DNA of 64,000 nt from Fodinibacter sp963833495 (GTDB lineage Bacteria > Actinomycetota > Actinomycetes > Actinomycetales > Dermatophilaceae), in assembly GCA_963833495.1 (NCBI GenBank), contig CAWHYJ010000016.1, positions 213,778 through 277,777 on the forward strand, given 5' to 3'. The notes beneath the pieces were generated by a model. It was not told the DNA's origin and made no database searches. It worked only from the letters and a program-made list of their open reading frames with translations. Made by a program: the position numbers and the translations under genes. Shown in pieces: positions 25,588 through 34,753 of this stretch (within the stretch, counting starts at the first letter, position 1; every line of letters begins with the position of its first letter).

Positions 25588-28500
25588 TCAGAGCGGAGTG
25601 CTCCCCGAGGTGCCGACCAGCTGCTCGGCGAACTCGGCGCCGGACAGCCGCTCGACCTCCGCTCGGGCCGCGTCGACCCGCGCGGGCATGCCCAACCGGG
25701 CCGATGGCTCCTCGTTGCCCGGGGTGGTCACGAACTTCTCGATCGCCGCGAGGCCCGCGGCGGCCCGGCCGCTCGCGGCGGCCTGCTTGGCCGCCAGCCG
25801 CTCGGCATACCAGCTGGAGGCCAGCACCGACTCACGCGTGAACAGTGCGCGGAACTCCGCCGACTCCAGCGTCCAGCCCTCGGACGTCGAGCCGTCGGCC
25901 ATGATCTCGAGCAGGGCACGCAGCGGCGGGACCGCCAGCGAGATCGTGCCGTCCTTGACGTAGGCCCGCGCCACCCGCTCGTGCGTCATCGCGATGGTGG
26001 TGACCGACTCGGCGAAGACCGCGACGTCCTGCAGCTCGGGGCGCAGCATCTCCGCGGTGAAGACGACGTCGGGGTGCAGGAAGATCCGGCCGAAGTACTT
26101 GGTCGCCATCCGCTCGGTCATCCGGTAGCCCAGCCGGCTGGCGGGCACCCGCTGGCCCTGGTGCTCGACGTCGGCGATCTTCTCCAGCGCCCCCTCGGCG
26201 ATCAGGTTGCGGGCGTCACGCTCCTCCGGCGTCATCCGGGCGAACAGCTCGGGCACGAGCAGCGAGAAGTCGTGGTCGACCCGCACGTCCGGGCCGACGT
26301 AGCCCGCCGCCGACAGCCAGCCGTCGTGTCCGGTCAGCACGTAGGACAGCAGGTTGGCGTTGAGGTCGATGATGGCCGGCAGCGCGTTGAACGGCCCCTT
26401 GGTCAGGGCGCCCTCGGAGCCCGCGCCAGTCGTCGACGGCGACTTGCCGGTCATCGACGAGATGAACTCCATGAACAGCTCGGGCACCTCCATGTAGTGC
26501 AGCGGGCCGTACGAGCACAGCGCCGGCACCGCGCCCTCGGGCGGGTTGTTGCGACGCCCGGCGGCCACCACGTCGACCGGACGGGGGAGTGGCGCGCCGG
26601 CCGGCATCCGCCGCACGAGGCGCTCGGACAGCTCGGCCACCGCCGTCGCCTTGGCGTCGGTGCGGTCGGGTCGCTGCTGGAGGTAGCGCGGGTTCTTCGA
26701 GGGCGCCCCGTCGACGAGCCGGGGGTTGGCCGAGCTGACGACGTAGTCGGGGCCGTCACCCTCGGGGGTGTCGGCGAACGCGCTGATCAGGTGCGCCATC
26801 GGGGGGCTGAACGCGGTGAACGACACGGCCTCGTCGCGCATGGCGACGGCATCCGCGCGGGTCAGCGGCTCGAAGTTGGACAGGAACGTGCCGGGCGTGG
26901 CGATGTCGCGCTCGGCCACCGTGTCGTAGCCGCGGTGGATCGCGTCGTCGGGGCGCTGGAAGAGCAGGCTCTCGCAGTTCTCGACCAGCTTGTAGGACCG
27001 GTCGGGGTCGAGACCGAGCAGGCCCCCCGGCACCACGGTGGATGCCGTGATGTCGTCCTGGGTCTGCACCTTCACCGCGGGCGAGAAGTCGTGCCGCAGG
27101 CTGAACAGCCGCCACGACCCGTCGACGTCGTACCCGACGCGCAGCATGTTGAGGGTGACCTTCGTGCCGTCGAGGTGCAGCGAGTTGCCCTGCCGCCCGT
27201 CGATCTCGGCGACGCTGAAGTGGCTGCGCCAGTCGTCGCCCCACTCCGGGCGGTAGGAGCGCTTGACGACGTAGACGAGCTCCTTGACGTAGGGCGGGAT
27301 GCGCGAGAGCCAGGCGTTGTACTCCGCCGTGTACTCCGAGCGCGACGGGGTGAGCAGTTTGATGACCGACCCCACCGAGCGGTCGGGCGACAGGATCGGC
27401 CGCAGGTCGGTGCCATGCCGCGACGGGTCGAGGAAGCGCCGCGAGAAGTCGCGGTCGAGGATCGCGGCGACCGAGTCCATGTCGGTCTCGAAGCTCGCCG
27501 TGAACGCCGAGCCGACGATGAACGCGTCGGTGATGGCCTTGGAGATCTCGGACTTGCCGCCACCCGACACGGTCGCGGGCTTGTGGCACGAGGTGGCGTT
27601 GGGGACGGTGCCGATCAGGGTCCAGGTGCTCGGGTCGTGCGGCTGCTGGGCCACCGTGACGCGGTAGCCGTTCGGGCTCAGGTAGGCCTTGTCGGCGCGC
27701 AGCGGCACCGAGCCGGTGCCGCCGTCCGGCAGCGGCCAGCTGACGGTCATGTCGCGCATCGAGTAGTGCGCGCCGCCCGGCACCAGCACGATGTGCGGCT
27801 GCTCACGGTCGTCGGCGTGGCCCGCCGGCTGGGGCACGAAGCGCTCGGGGTCGCGCTCGAGCACCTCGGCCAGGGTGTAGCCGTCACCGGACGACTTCTC
27901 GTCGTACTCCTGGCCCAGGTTGTAGCTGGCGAACACCAGTGCGCCGCCGGAGTGTTCCTCCTCGGCATTGCCGAACAGGTTGGCGGAGTAGGAGATCTGC
28001 GTCTTGACCTCCTTCTTGCAGTAACCGAAGTAGGTGTCGGCGATGACCGTGACGATGACGCCGCGCGCGTCGCGGGCGCAGACCTTGAAGGCCTTGCCGC
28101 CGTTGTAGAGCTCGTCCTCGGCCTCCCAGCACATGCCGTCGCGCTGCTGGCGCTCGGTGGCCTCGCTCACGTGCGGCAGGCCGACCTCCTTCTTGGTGAC
28201 CCGGGTCAGGTGCGGCGCGAGGATGACGCAGCCGGTGTGCCCGGTCCAGGTCTCCGGAGCCAGGGATGCGTCGTTCTCGGGCAGGTAGGGGTCGCCGCCG
28301 TTGCCGAAGATGCCCTCGACGAAGTCGAGGTTGGCGACAGTGCCGCCGGGCACGATGAAGCGCGTCTCCATCCGCTTCTCGCGCACCGAGCCCGGCACCT
28401 CGGGGGAGACCAGCGGGCGCAGGTGCAGCGAGACGAAGCAGGCGGCCGGGGTGGCCTCGTTGGCCGTGTAGGGCAGCACCATGTCGGTCTGCGGCGGCTC

Positions 28501-28974
28501 CAAGGCCAGGGCCAGCAGCCGGGCGAAGGTGCCGGTGGGCACGGCCAGCTTGTCGTCGGGGATGGGCAGCCCGCCCTCGGCGATGTGGAAGACGCCGGCC
28601 GTGGTGCGGCGGTCGTTCGCCGGGTTGTGCAGCACGCCGTTGACGAGCCGGTAGCTGCTCAGCAGCGGCGAGGTGAAGTCGTCGCCGTCGAAGGGCAGCG
28701 ACAGCTCGCGGGCCAGGCCCGGCTCGTCGAGCACCAGGGTGCGGCGGGGGAGCCGCGGCTGCACGCCGGTCGCGGCGAGGTAGTCGTCGAGGAACGCCTG
28801 GATGCGGTGGTCGGCCGCGCAGAGCCGGTCGGACAGGCGGCGGCTCAGCTCGCGCTGGCGGGCCAGGATCGGCCGGGCCAGCCTGGCGGCGTCGGTGTTC
28901 TCGTACCCCTGCGGCAGGGGCAGCCCGAGCTGGGCCAGTCGGAGGTTGATGGCGGCGTTCTGGGTGTGGGGCAC
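25588..28974 (-). CDS. PPi-type phosphoenolpyruvate carboxykinase
   Basis: An intact 1128-residue protein matching the unusual pyrophosphate-linked PEP carboxykinase of Propionibacterium and Entamoeba (about 1,100-1,150 residues), which interconverts oxaloacetate and PEP using PPi/Pi in place of GTP or ATP. Recognisable segments include AINLRLAQLGLPLPQG at the start, LVNGVLHNPANDRRTTAGVF, DPYLPENDASLAPETWTGHT, TCHKPATVSGGGKSEISKA, GSVIKLLTPSRSEY, DVVAAGRRNNPPEGAVPALC, and SSMTGKSPSTTGAGSEGALT. GTG 28974 is chosen because conserved sequence begins eight residues later and a GAGGG box lies about 12 nt upstream. No frameshift was seen in 3.4 kb. It appears monocistronic. Confidence 0.93.
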   Translation of the reverse strand: MPHTQNAAINLRLAQLGLPLPQGYENTDAARLARPILARQRELSRRLSDRLCAADHRIQAFLDDYLAATGVQPRLPRRTLVLDEPGLARELSLPFDGDDFTSPLLSSYRLVNGVLHNPANDRRTTAGVFHIAEGGLPIPDDKLAVPTGTFARLLALALEPPQTDMVLPYTANEATPAACFVSLHLRPLVSPEVPGSVREKRMETRFIVPGGTVANLDFVEGIFGNGGDPYLPENDASLAPETWTGHTGCVILAPHLTRVTKKEVGLPHVSEATERQQRDGMCWEAEDELYNGGKAFKVCARDARGVIVTVIADTYFGYCKKEVKTQISYSANLFGNAEEEHSGGALVFASYNLGQEYDEKSSGDGYTLAEVLERDPERFVPQPAGHADDREQPHIVLVPGGAHYSMRDMTVSWPLPDGGTGSVPLRADKAYLSPNGYRVTVAQQPHDPSTWTLIGTVPNATSCHKPATVSGGGKSEISKAITDAFIVGSAFTASFETDMDSVAAILDRDFSRRFLDPSRHGTDLRPILSPDRSVGSVIKLLTPSRSEYTAEYNAWLSRIPPYVKELVYVVKRSYRPEWGDDWRSHFSVAEIDGRQGNSLHLDGTKVTLNMLRVGYDVDGSWRLFSLRHDFSPAVKVQTQDDITASTVVPGGLLGLDPDRSYKLVENCESLLFQRPDDAIHRGYDTVAERDIATPGTFLSNFEPLTRADAVAMRDEAVSFTAFSPPMAHLISAFADTPEGDGPDYVVSSANPRLVDGAPSKNPRYLQQRPDRTDAKATAVAELSERLVRRMPAGAPLPRPVDVVAAGRRNNPPEGAVPALCSYGPLHYMEVPELFMEFISSMTGKSPSTTGAGSEGALTKGPFNALPAIIDLNANLLSYVLTGHDGWLSAAGYVGPDVRVDHDFSLLVPELFARMTPEERDARNLIAEGALEKIADVEHQGQRVPASRLGYRMTERMATKYFGRIFLHPDVVFTAEMLRPELQDVAVFAESVTTIAMTHERVARAYVKDGTISLAVPPLRALLEIMADGSTSEGWTLESAEFRALFTRESVLASSWYAERLAAKQAAASGRAAAGLAAIEKFVTTPGNEEPSARLGMPARVDAARAEVERLSGAEFAEQLVGTSGSTPL

Positions 28975-29036
28975 GAGTTGATTGTCGCCCTCGCGCAACG
29001 GTGGCCGCCACCGAGGTCCGCGGCGGTGGACGACGA

Positions 29037-29074
29037 CGCCCCGCTCCGTGCCGCGGTGGGCACGGAGCGGGGCG
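29037..29074 (-). terminator. strong hairpin terminator after the small secreted protein gene
   Basis: A perfect 16-bp stem (29037-29052 pairing with 29059-29074) with loop GCGGTG stands 11 bp past the stop of the gene at 29086. There is no U tract, as is common for actinobacterial I-shaped terminators. It also separates that gene from the PPi-PEPCK start. Confidence 0.65.
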
Positions 29075-29085
29075 CCGCGCACTCG

Positions 29086-29634
29086 TCAGGAGGTGCTTCC
29101 TCCCATGTGGTAGGTGCCGTTGTAGTGCGCGTAGTTCTGGATGGCCAGCGTGGCCGAGGAGCACAGCTGCTTGCCGGCGATGCGGTTGCAGCCGCGGAAG
29201 TAGCCCTCCGTCCAGGTCTTGGTCCCTCCCCGGTAGTGGCCGTTGTAGGCGTACCAGGTCTCGCCCCAGTCCTGCCAGCCCTTCCACTCCCAGCCGCCGA
29301 GGTTGCCGTAGGCGGTGACCTCGGCATGGCGTTCGGAGTAGGAGCAGGTGACCCTGCTGCCGTTCCAGTAGAACGTGGTCTTGAGCGAGATGTCGACCAG
29401 GACAGTCCCGTACGTGTTGCGGGCCCGCTGGGTCCGCTTGATCCAGCGCGAGGAGCCGGTGCAGCTGCCCAGCTTGGTGGCGACCGCATTCACCCCTGCC
29501 GTCGTGTCGGTGGTCCAGTAGGCCACCCTGGCGTCCACCGACGTCGCCGCCTGGGCGCTCACCGGCAGGGCCGACTCCCCCGCGAGTAGTGCAACTGCCG
29601 CCACGAGGGCAGCACAAAGCCGTCGAGCTCTCAT
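29086..29634 (-). CDS. small secreted protein of unknown function
   Basis: A 182-residue protein with a classical signal peptide: MRARRL, a hydrophobic core CAALVAAVALLAGESAL, and a likely cleavage site after SAQA. The mature part is about 150 residues, rich in Tyr, Trp and Gly (NLGGWEWKGWQDWGETWYAY), with four cysteines in the contexts SCTG, TCSY, GCNR and LCSS that could form two disulfides. No family was recognised. The ATG at 29634 has an AAAAGGGG ribosome binding site about 8 nt upstream, so its mRNA has a leader. It is monocistronic, ending at a strong hairpin. Confidence 0.8.
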   Translation of the reverse strand: MRARRLCAALVAAVALLAGESALPVSAQAATSVDARVAYWTTDTTAGVNAVATKLGSCTGSSRWIKRTQRARNTYGTVLVDISLKTTFYWNGSRVTCSYSERHAEVTAYGNLGGWEWKGWQDWGETWYAYNGHYRGGTKTWTEGYFRGCNRIAGKQLCSSATLAIQNYAHYNGTYHMGGSTS

Positions 29635-29867
29635 CTCGGTTCCCCTTTTGACCCGGGGCGGCCAGACCGGCCGCCCCTGTCCGCACTGCACGGTTGCGTG
29701 CGGTGGAAGGAACGTATCGGCGGGCTGCGCGGACCGCGCGGGGAGCTGACGCCGCCTGTGGACAACGTCGACCGGGTCGTGGCCCGGGCGCATCGGCGGC
29801 GTACCCCAGCCGTGCCCTGATGGTGTGAAGCATTCGTCTGCAGGCCTGTGACCTGCGCGAATGTGAG

Positions 29868-29952
29868 TGTCCGAGGGGGGACTTGAACCCCCATGCCCAA
29901 TAAGGGCACTAGCACCTCAAGCTAGCGCGTCTGCCAATTCCGCCACCCGGAC
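29868..29952 (-). tRNA. tRNA-Leu (anticodon GAG)
   Basis: The minus strand folds as a class II tRNA of about 85 nt. The acceptor stem is GTCCGGG with a CCTCGGAC-type partner. The D arm contains GGCGGAATTGGCAGACGC, the anticodon stem CTAGC/GCTAG encloses the 7-base loop TTGAGGT giving GAG, a long variable arm follows (GTGCCCTTATTGGGCAT), and the T arm holds GGTTCAAGTCC. The long variable arm and D-loop sequence are leucine-type. The discriminator is A and CCA is not encoded. Confidence 0.95.
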
Positions 29953-30105
29953 GAGTGGTGCGTGGGCGGCCCTGGGGAGGCCGTCCTGCGACCGGGAACG
30001 ATACACGCTCGGCGGCTCGGAACCGAAATCGCGCAGGTCACCGCACCTGTCACGGCGCTCGGCCCGTTGACCGGGGCGCCCCGCCCTCCCTAGGTTGCGG
30101 AGCAC

Positions 30106-31488
30106 ATGTCCACGACCGTCGACGTCGGCGTCGATCTCGGCACCACCGTGACCAAGGCGGTGGCGCTCGACGGTGCCCGCCGGGTGGTCGCCCGGGCCTC
30201 GCTGCCCACGCCGTGGGAGCGGCCGCGGGCGGAGTGGTGCGAGCGCGACCCGGCGGATGCCGTCGCCACCGTCGACCGGTTGCTCGCGAACCTCGTGCGG
30301 GTCGCGGGAGACGTGCAGGTGCGCTCGGTCGGTTTCTGCTCGATCGCCGAGACCGGGTCGCTCGTGGATGCCGGGGGGTCGCCGGTCTCGCGGTTGCTCG
30401 CCTGGCACGACCCCCGGGGTGGACGCCAGGCGGCCACCCTCGACCCTGCCCTTGCCGCGGTGCTTCCTTCGCGCACCGGGCTGGCCGTCAGCGCTGTGGC
30501 CACCTTCTTCAAGCTGCTCTGGTGGCGCGACGAGGCCGGCCTCGACCTGGCCGGCCTGCAGTGGCTCGGCCTGCCCGAGCTGGTCTGCCACGGGCTGGGT
30601 GCAGGGCGGTTCGCCGAGCGCTCGATGCTCGGCCGCACCGCTTTGTGGGACATCCACGACGAGGACCTCTTCGAGCCGGCGCTCGACACGCTGGGCGTCG
30701 GCCCCGACCTGGTTCCGCCTCGGGTGGCCGCCGGCGCCGCACTGGGCCGGGTGCGCTCGGACCACCCGGTCGTCCAGGCCCGCGGGGCGGTGCTCACGGT
30801 GGCCGGTCACGACCACCTCGTGGCGGCTGCCGCCCTCGGGGCCGGTGGCATCGGCAGCCTGTGTGACTCGATGGGCACCGCCGAGGCGCTCATCGCGGCC
30901 GTGGCGGTGCCGCCGGCGCCGCGCGTCGTCGCCGGTCTGGTGTCCCGCGGGTTGTCGGTCTACCCGCACGTCGTCGACTCGACCACGTGCCTGCTCGGCG
31001 CGCTTCGCAGCGGGCTGGTGCTCGGCCGCGCCCTCGACGGGCTCGGGGTCGCGACCCTCGAGCAGCGGCTCTCGTTCGACGCCGGGATGCCGGCCGGCAC
31101 CGACCCCGCCGACGTCACCGTCGAGGGGCTCGAGATGTCCGACGACCACGTCACCGTCGCGTGGCCGGACGGCACCGACCCGTACGCCGCCTGGGCAGGC
31201 GTCCTCGCCCGCACCCGGGAGGTCGTCGCGTCGGAGGTGGCCGCGATCCGGGCGGTGGACGTGCCGGTCGACGAGGTGGTGCTCACCGGCGGCTGGGCCA
31301 ACCTGCGCTCGGTGGCGGCGAGCCGGCACGGCATCGCCGAGCGCACACAGCACGTCACGCTCGAGGAACCGGGCGCGACCGGAGCGGCCCTGCTGGCGCG
31401 GTGGGCGGCCACCCGGCATCCGGAGGGCTCGGACCCGACCACGCACGAGGCGCCACAGCCGGGCTGGTTCACCGACCCGTCGGCCTAG
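30106..31488 (+). CDS. FGGY-family carbohydrate kinase
   Basis: A 460-residue sugar kinase-fold protein. Phosphate-1 motif DVGVDLGTTVTKAVALD at the N-terminus, the middle segment VAGHDHLVAAAALGAGGIGS with DSMGTAEAL, and the adenosine motif VVLTGGWANLRSVAASR near residue 390 identify the FGGY family (xylulokinase, glycerol kinase, gluconokinase). The substrate cannot be told from sequence, and no sugar transporter or isomerase gene is adjacent. TAGGTT at 30091-30096 ends 9 nt before the ATG. Confidence 0.85.
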   Translation: MSTTVDVGVDLGTTVTKAVALDGARRVVARASLPTPWERPRAEWCERDPADAVATVDRLLANLVRVAGDVQVRSVGFCSIAETGSLVDAGGSPVSRLLAWHDPRGGRQAATLDPALAAVLPSRTGLAVSAVATFFKLLWWRDEAGLDLAGLQWLGLPELVCHGLGAGRFAERSMLGRTALWDIHDEDLFEPALDTLGVGPDLVPPRVAAGAALGRVRSDHPVVQARGAVLTVAGHDHLVAAAALGAGGIGSLCDSMGTAEALIAAVAVPPAPRVVAGLVSRGLSVYPHVVDSTTCLLGALRSGLVLGRALDGLGVATLEQRLSFDAGMPAGTDPADVTVEGLEMSDDHVTVAWPDGTDPYAAWAGVLARTREVVASEVAAIRAVDVPVDEVVLTGGWANLRSVAASRHGIAERTQHVTLEEPGATGAALLARWAATRHPEGSDPTTHEAPQPGWFTDPSA

Positions 31489-31499
31489 AGTTGCTGCCC

Positions 31500-32822
31500 A
31501 TGACCGACACCGCCACCCGGCCCGAGGACGAGGTCGTCCGGATCTGCCAGGAGCTGATCCGGATCGACACCAGCAACTACGGGGACGGCAGCGGCCCCGG
31601 GGAGGCGGCGGCCGCGGCGAGTACGTCGTCGGCCTGCTGCGGGAGGTCGGGCTCGAGCCGCAGCCTTCGAGAGCGAACCCGGACGGGTCAGCGTCGCCGT
31701 GCGGCTACCCGGCGCCGACCGCGACCGCCCGGCGCTCTGTGCGTGCACGGACACCTCGACGTCGTGCCGGCGAACGCCGCCGACTGGTCGGTGCGACCCG
31801 TTCGCCGGGGAGGATCGCGACGGCTGCGTCTGGGGTCGTGGGGCGGTCGACATGAAGGACATGGACGCGATGATGCTGGCCGCCGTGCGCCACCGCATGC
31901 GCACCGGGCAGCGCACCGCCGCGCGACGTGGTCGTCGTGCTTCCTCGCCGACGAGGAGGCCGGCGGCACGCAAGGGTTCGCACTGGATGGTGGACGAGCA
32001 CCCAGAGGTCTTCGAGGGCTGCACCGAGGCGATCAGCGAGGTCGGCGGCTTCTGCACCTCGGACGACGATGATCTTCGCCCTACCCGATCGAGACGGCCG
32101 AGAAGGGCATCATCTGGCTGCGGCTCATCGCCGACGGCGTCGCCGGGCACGGATCGATGCTCCCGACCGACAACGCGGTGGCGTCGTCTCGCCGCAGCGG
32201 TGGCCCGGATCGGCGCGCACGAGTTCCCGCTCCGGATGACGCGTACGGTCAAGCAGTTCCTCGAGGTGGTCGCCGACGCGTACGGCGTGCCGTTCGACCC
32301 GGAGCATCCCGAGCCGGTCGTACGGCAAGCTCGGCACCCTCGGCCGGGTCGTGGGCGCGACGCTTCGCAACACGGCGAACCCGACGATGCTCAGCGCGGG
32401 CTACAAGGTGAACGTGATCCCGGGACGTGCCGAGGCGCACGTCGACGGCCGCGTGCTCCCGGGTTTCGAGGACGAGTCTTGGCGACGATCGACGAGCTGC
32501 TCGGGCCGAAGGTGCGACGCGAGATCGTGAACCAGGACATCGCGCTCGAGACCACGTTCGACGGCGACCTCGTGCAGGCGATGAGTCATGGCGGTGCAGG
32601 CCGAGGATCCCGACGGACGGACCGTGCCCTACTGCCTGTCCGGCGGTACGGACGCGAAGGCGTTCTCCCAGCTCGGCGTCCGCGGGTTCGGGTTCTCACC
32701 CCTCCGGCTGCCGCCTGAGCTGGACTTCACCGGCATGTTCCACGGCATCGACGAGCGGGTCCCGGTGGAGTCGCTGCAGTTCGGCGCCCGAGTGCTCGAC
32801 CGACTGTTCGCACCTCTGCTGA
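31500..32822 (+). pseudogene. M20-family metallopeptidase, heavily frameshifted
   Basis: Fragments in all three frames line up as an M20/M25/M40 peptidase. It opens MTDTATRPEDEVVRICQELI and RIDTSNYGDGSGPGEAA. The metal-site segments are VHGHLDVVPANAADWSV and GRGAVDMKDMDAMMLAAV, followed by FLADEEAGGTQG. The end reads FGFSPLRLPPELDFTGMFHG and FGARVLDRLF. I count about ten breaks in 1.3 kb, far denser than in neighbouring genes, so it may be a true pseudogene or a badly covered stretch. TAGAGT at 31486-31491 lies 8 nt before the ATG. DUF5703, its usual actinobacterial neighbour, follows convergently. Confidence 0.75.
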
Positions 32823-32850
32823 CCGCGCTCCGGCGCCGCGACCAGCGCGA

Positions 32851-33036
32851 TCAGAGCGTACGGATCGCGCGGATGATCCGTCGGCGCAGGACAGCAGTTC
32901 GGGTGCCGTCGGGGAAGAGCCGGAGTCGGGCGAGCTCCCAGTTCCCGTACTCCGCCTGCTCGGCCAGTTGACGACGCGCGGCACCTCGCGAGGTACCGCG
33001 CGGAATCATCATCCGGCGAACTTCATATTCCGGCAC
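32851..33036 (-). CDS. DUF5703 family small protein
   Basis: A 61-residue basic protein reading MPEYEVRRMMIPRGTSRGAA … ELARLRLFPDGTRTAVLRRR. This matches DUF5703, short actinobacterial proteins of unknown function usually encoded next to an M20 peptidase gene, as here. GTG 33036 gives the usual N-terminus. No membrane segment. Confidence 0.82.
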   Translation of the reverse strand: MPEYEVRRMMIPRGTSRGAARRQLAEQAEYGNWELARLRLFPDGTRTAVLRRRIIRAIRTL

Positions 33037-33089
33037 AACGCCATTCTGGCCCGTCGGAGGCGGCGCGGTCCTACCCGAAAGCGCGCCGA

Positions 33090-33597
33090 CTACTTCTGGA
33101 TCGCCTGAGCAGGCGTGGCGTCGGCCGGGACCTCGTCGCCGACCACCCACACCACGAGCGTCGTCGGCGGCTCGCAGCGAAGCGTCGAGGTGCCGCTCAC
33201 AATCATCGGGACCTCGTTCCCGCGAAGTTCCAGCTTGACCTGCTCGGTCGTGCAGGCGTTCACGCGGTACGCAAAGAGCCGCTCGCCGGCATCGAGCCGG
33301 TGCCTTCGAGACCGGCCACTATCTCGTCGATGCCGGGGCGCTTGTACGCCTCGCCGAGCTGGTGACGCTCCCGACCGCCACCTGGGTGGGCATCTACAGC
33401 GGGTACCCGCCGGTGAGACGTCGAGCCGCTGGTTGAGGATCACGGTCCCGAGCGTGCCCGAGGACGGATCGGGTCGGACGCGATGGTGGGTGCGGGCCTC
33501 GTGCCGAGCCGCTGCCCGGCGAATCGCCTACGACTCCACATCCGGTGATGACAAGCGCGACACCGACCATGGCGGCAAACGTACGGGTGTGGGTCAT
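33090..33597 (-). CDS. putative lipoprotein (frameshifted)
   Basis: About 168 residues if bridged. It starts MTHTRTFAAMVGVALVITGC, a lipoprotein signal peptide with lipobox ITGC. The C-terminal part reads AYRVNACTTEQVKLELRGNE and STLRCEPPTTLVVWVVGDEV, ending QAIQK. The middle is spread over several frames (breaks roughly at 33545, 33420, 33310). No family was recognised. The C-terminal cysteines at CTTEQ and LRCEPP could pair. It lies in a patch with many frameshifts and different codon use. Confidence 0.6.
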
Positions 33598-33656
33598 GCC
33601 CTCAGACGGCGCCGAGCACCGCAAGGTTCCGATCGACGCGCGGGTGGAGCGGCGCT

Positions 33657-33743
33657 GGTTTCGAGGCTCGCTTCGCTCGCACCTCAACCAGCGAGTACCG
33701 GTGGTTGAGGTGTGAGGCCGCGCAGCGGCCGAGCCTCGAAACC
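33657..33743. repeat. 87-bp nested palindromic element (REP/BIME-like)
   Basis: Outer arms GGTTTCGAGGCTCG (33657-33670) and CGAGCCTCGAAACC (33730-33743) are perfect inverted repeats of 14 bases. Nested inside them CACCTCAACCA (33680-33690) and TGGTTGAGGTG (33702-33712) form a second perfect 11-bp stem with an 11-base loop. The element sits between the 3' end of the aldo/keto reductase gene and the start of the lipoprotein gene. The wording of the arms resembles short interspersed palindromes seen in other high-GC actinobacteria. Only one copy is present in this window. Confidence 0.8.
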
Positions 33744-33761
33744 ACCTCGGGCCGAGCGGCG

Positions 33762-34697
33762 TCATGCGACGTCGTCAGGGCGGTGCGTCGGTGCAGCACG
33801 AGATCCTCCGCGGCGAGCGCCCCGCGCAGCTGCGCGGCGGTCCGCGCACCGACGATCGGCGCGGTCACTCCTGGCCGGTCGCGGACCCAGGCGAGCGCCA
33901 CCTCGAGCGGGGTGGCGCCCAACCCGTCCGCTGCGGTCACGACAGCATCCACGATGCGCCGGGAGCGACCGTCGAGATACTTCGTGACGAACGCCTCGAA
34001 GTGCGGTGACGCGGCCCGGGAGTCAGCCGGGACGCCGTGGCGGTACTTGCCGGTCAGCACGCCTCGCCCGAGCGGCGACCACGGCAACACGCCAAGGCCG
34101 AGCGCCGCTGCAGTCGGCATGACCTCGAGCTCGGTCTCCCGATGGACCAGGGAGTACTCCACCTGCGTCGCGGCGAGCGGGGTCCGGCCGGACCCCGCGC
34201 GCTGCCAGCTCGCCGCCCAGGCGGTCTGCCAGCCCGAGTAGTTCGAGATTCCCACGTAGCGAGTACGGCCGCTGGACACCGCATGGTCCAGGGCGGCAAG
34301 CGTCTCCTCGAGCGGGGCATCATCGCTCCAGGTGTGGACCAGCCAAAGATCCACATGATCGGTGCCGAGCCGGCTGCAGCGAGCCGTCGAGCTCGTCAAG
34401 GAGCGATCCGCGTGATGTGTCGACCACCCGCTCACCTGAGCGGCGAGAAATGCCCGCCTTCGTGGTGAGGACGACCTCCTCGCGGCCGACCACATCGGCC
34501 AGGAGTGCACCGAGCACGCGCTCGCTCTCGCCGTCGCCATAGCCGGCCGCGGTGTCGACGAGCGTGCCGCCGGCCTCGACGAACGCGACGATCTGCTCCT
34601 TCGCCTCGTGCTCGTCGGTGTCACGTCCCCACGTCATCGTCCCCAGCCCGAGGCGGGACACATGCAAGCCGGTGCCGCCAAGGCGTCGCTGCTCCAT
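33762..34697 (-). CDS. aldo/keto reductase (frameshifted)
   Basis: About 311 residues of an NADPH-dependent (alpha/beta)8 reductase. The N-terminus MEQRRLGGTGLHVSRLGLGT, the catalytic Tyr region VDTAAGYGDGESERVLG, lysine in VVLTTKAGIS, histidine in DLWLVHTWSDD, and PWSPLGRGVLTGKY are visible. Breaks are near 34380 and 33777. Restoring one G at the second gives TALDDVA and a TGA at 33762-33764, the usual family ending. TAGCGT (34706-34711) lies 8 nt before the ATG. Substrate unknown. Confidence 0.87.
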
Positions 34698-34753
34698 GTG
34701 GCCGAACGCTAGTCGGGCGGTGCATGCGGACGAGACGTGACACGATCTGCGGC

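Noticed and set aside
25357..29589. Very long open frame (about 1,400 codons) on the plus strand opposite PPi-PEPCK
   Set aside because: It is the antisense shadow of the PPi-PEPCK gene produced by high GC; its translation is His/Arg/Gly/Val-rich, shows no family motif and has no promoter or ribosome binding site.
29868..29952. tRNA-Leu with anticodon CAG or CAA
   Set aside because: The 7-base anticodon loop is TTGAGGT between perfect CTAGC/GCTAG stems, so the anticodon is GAG.
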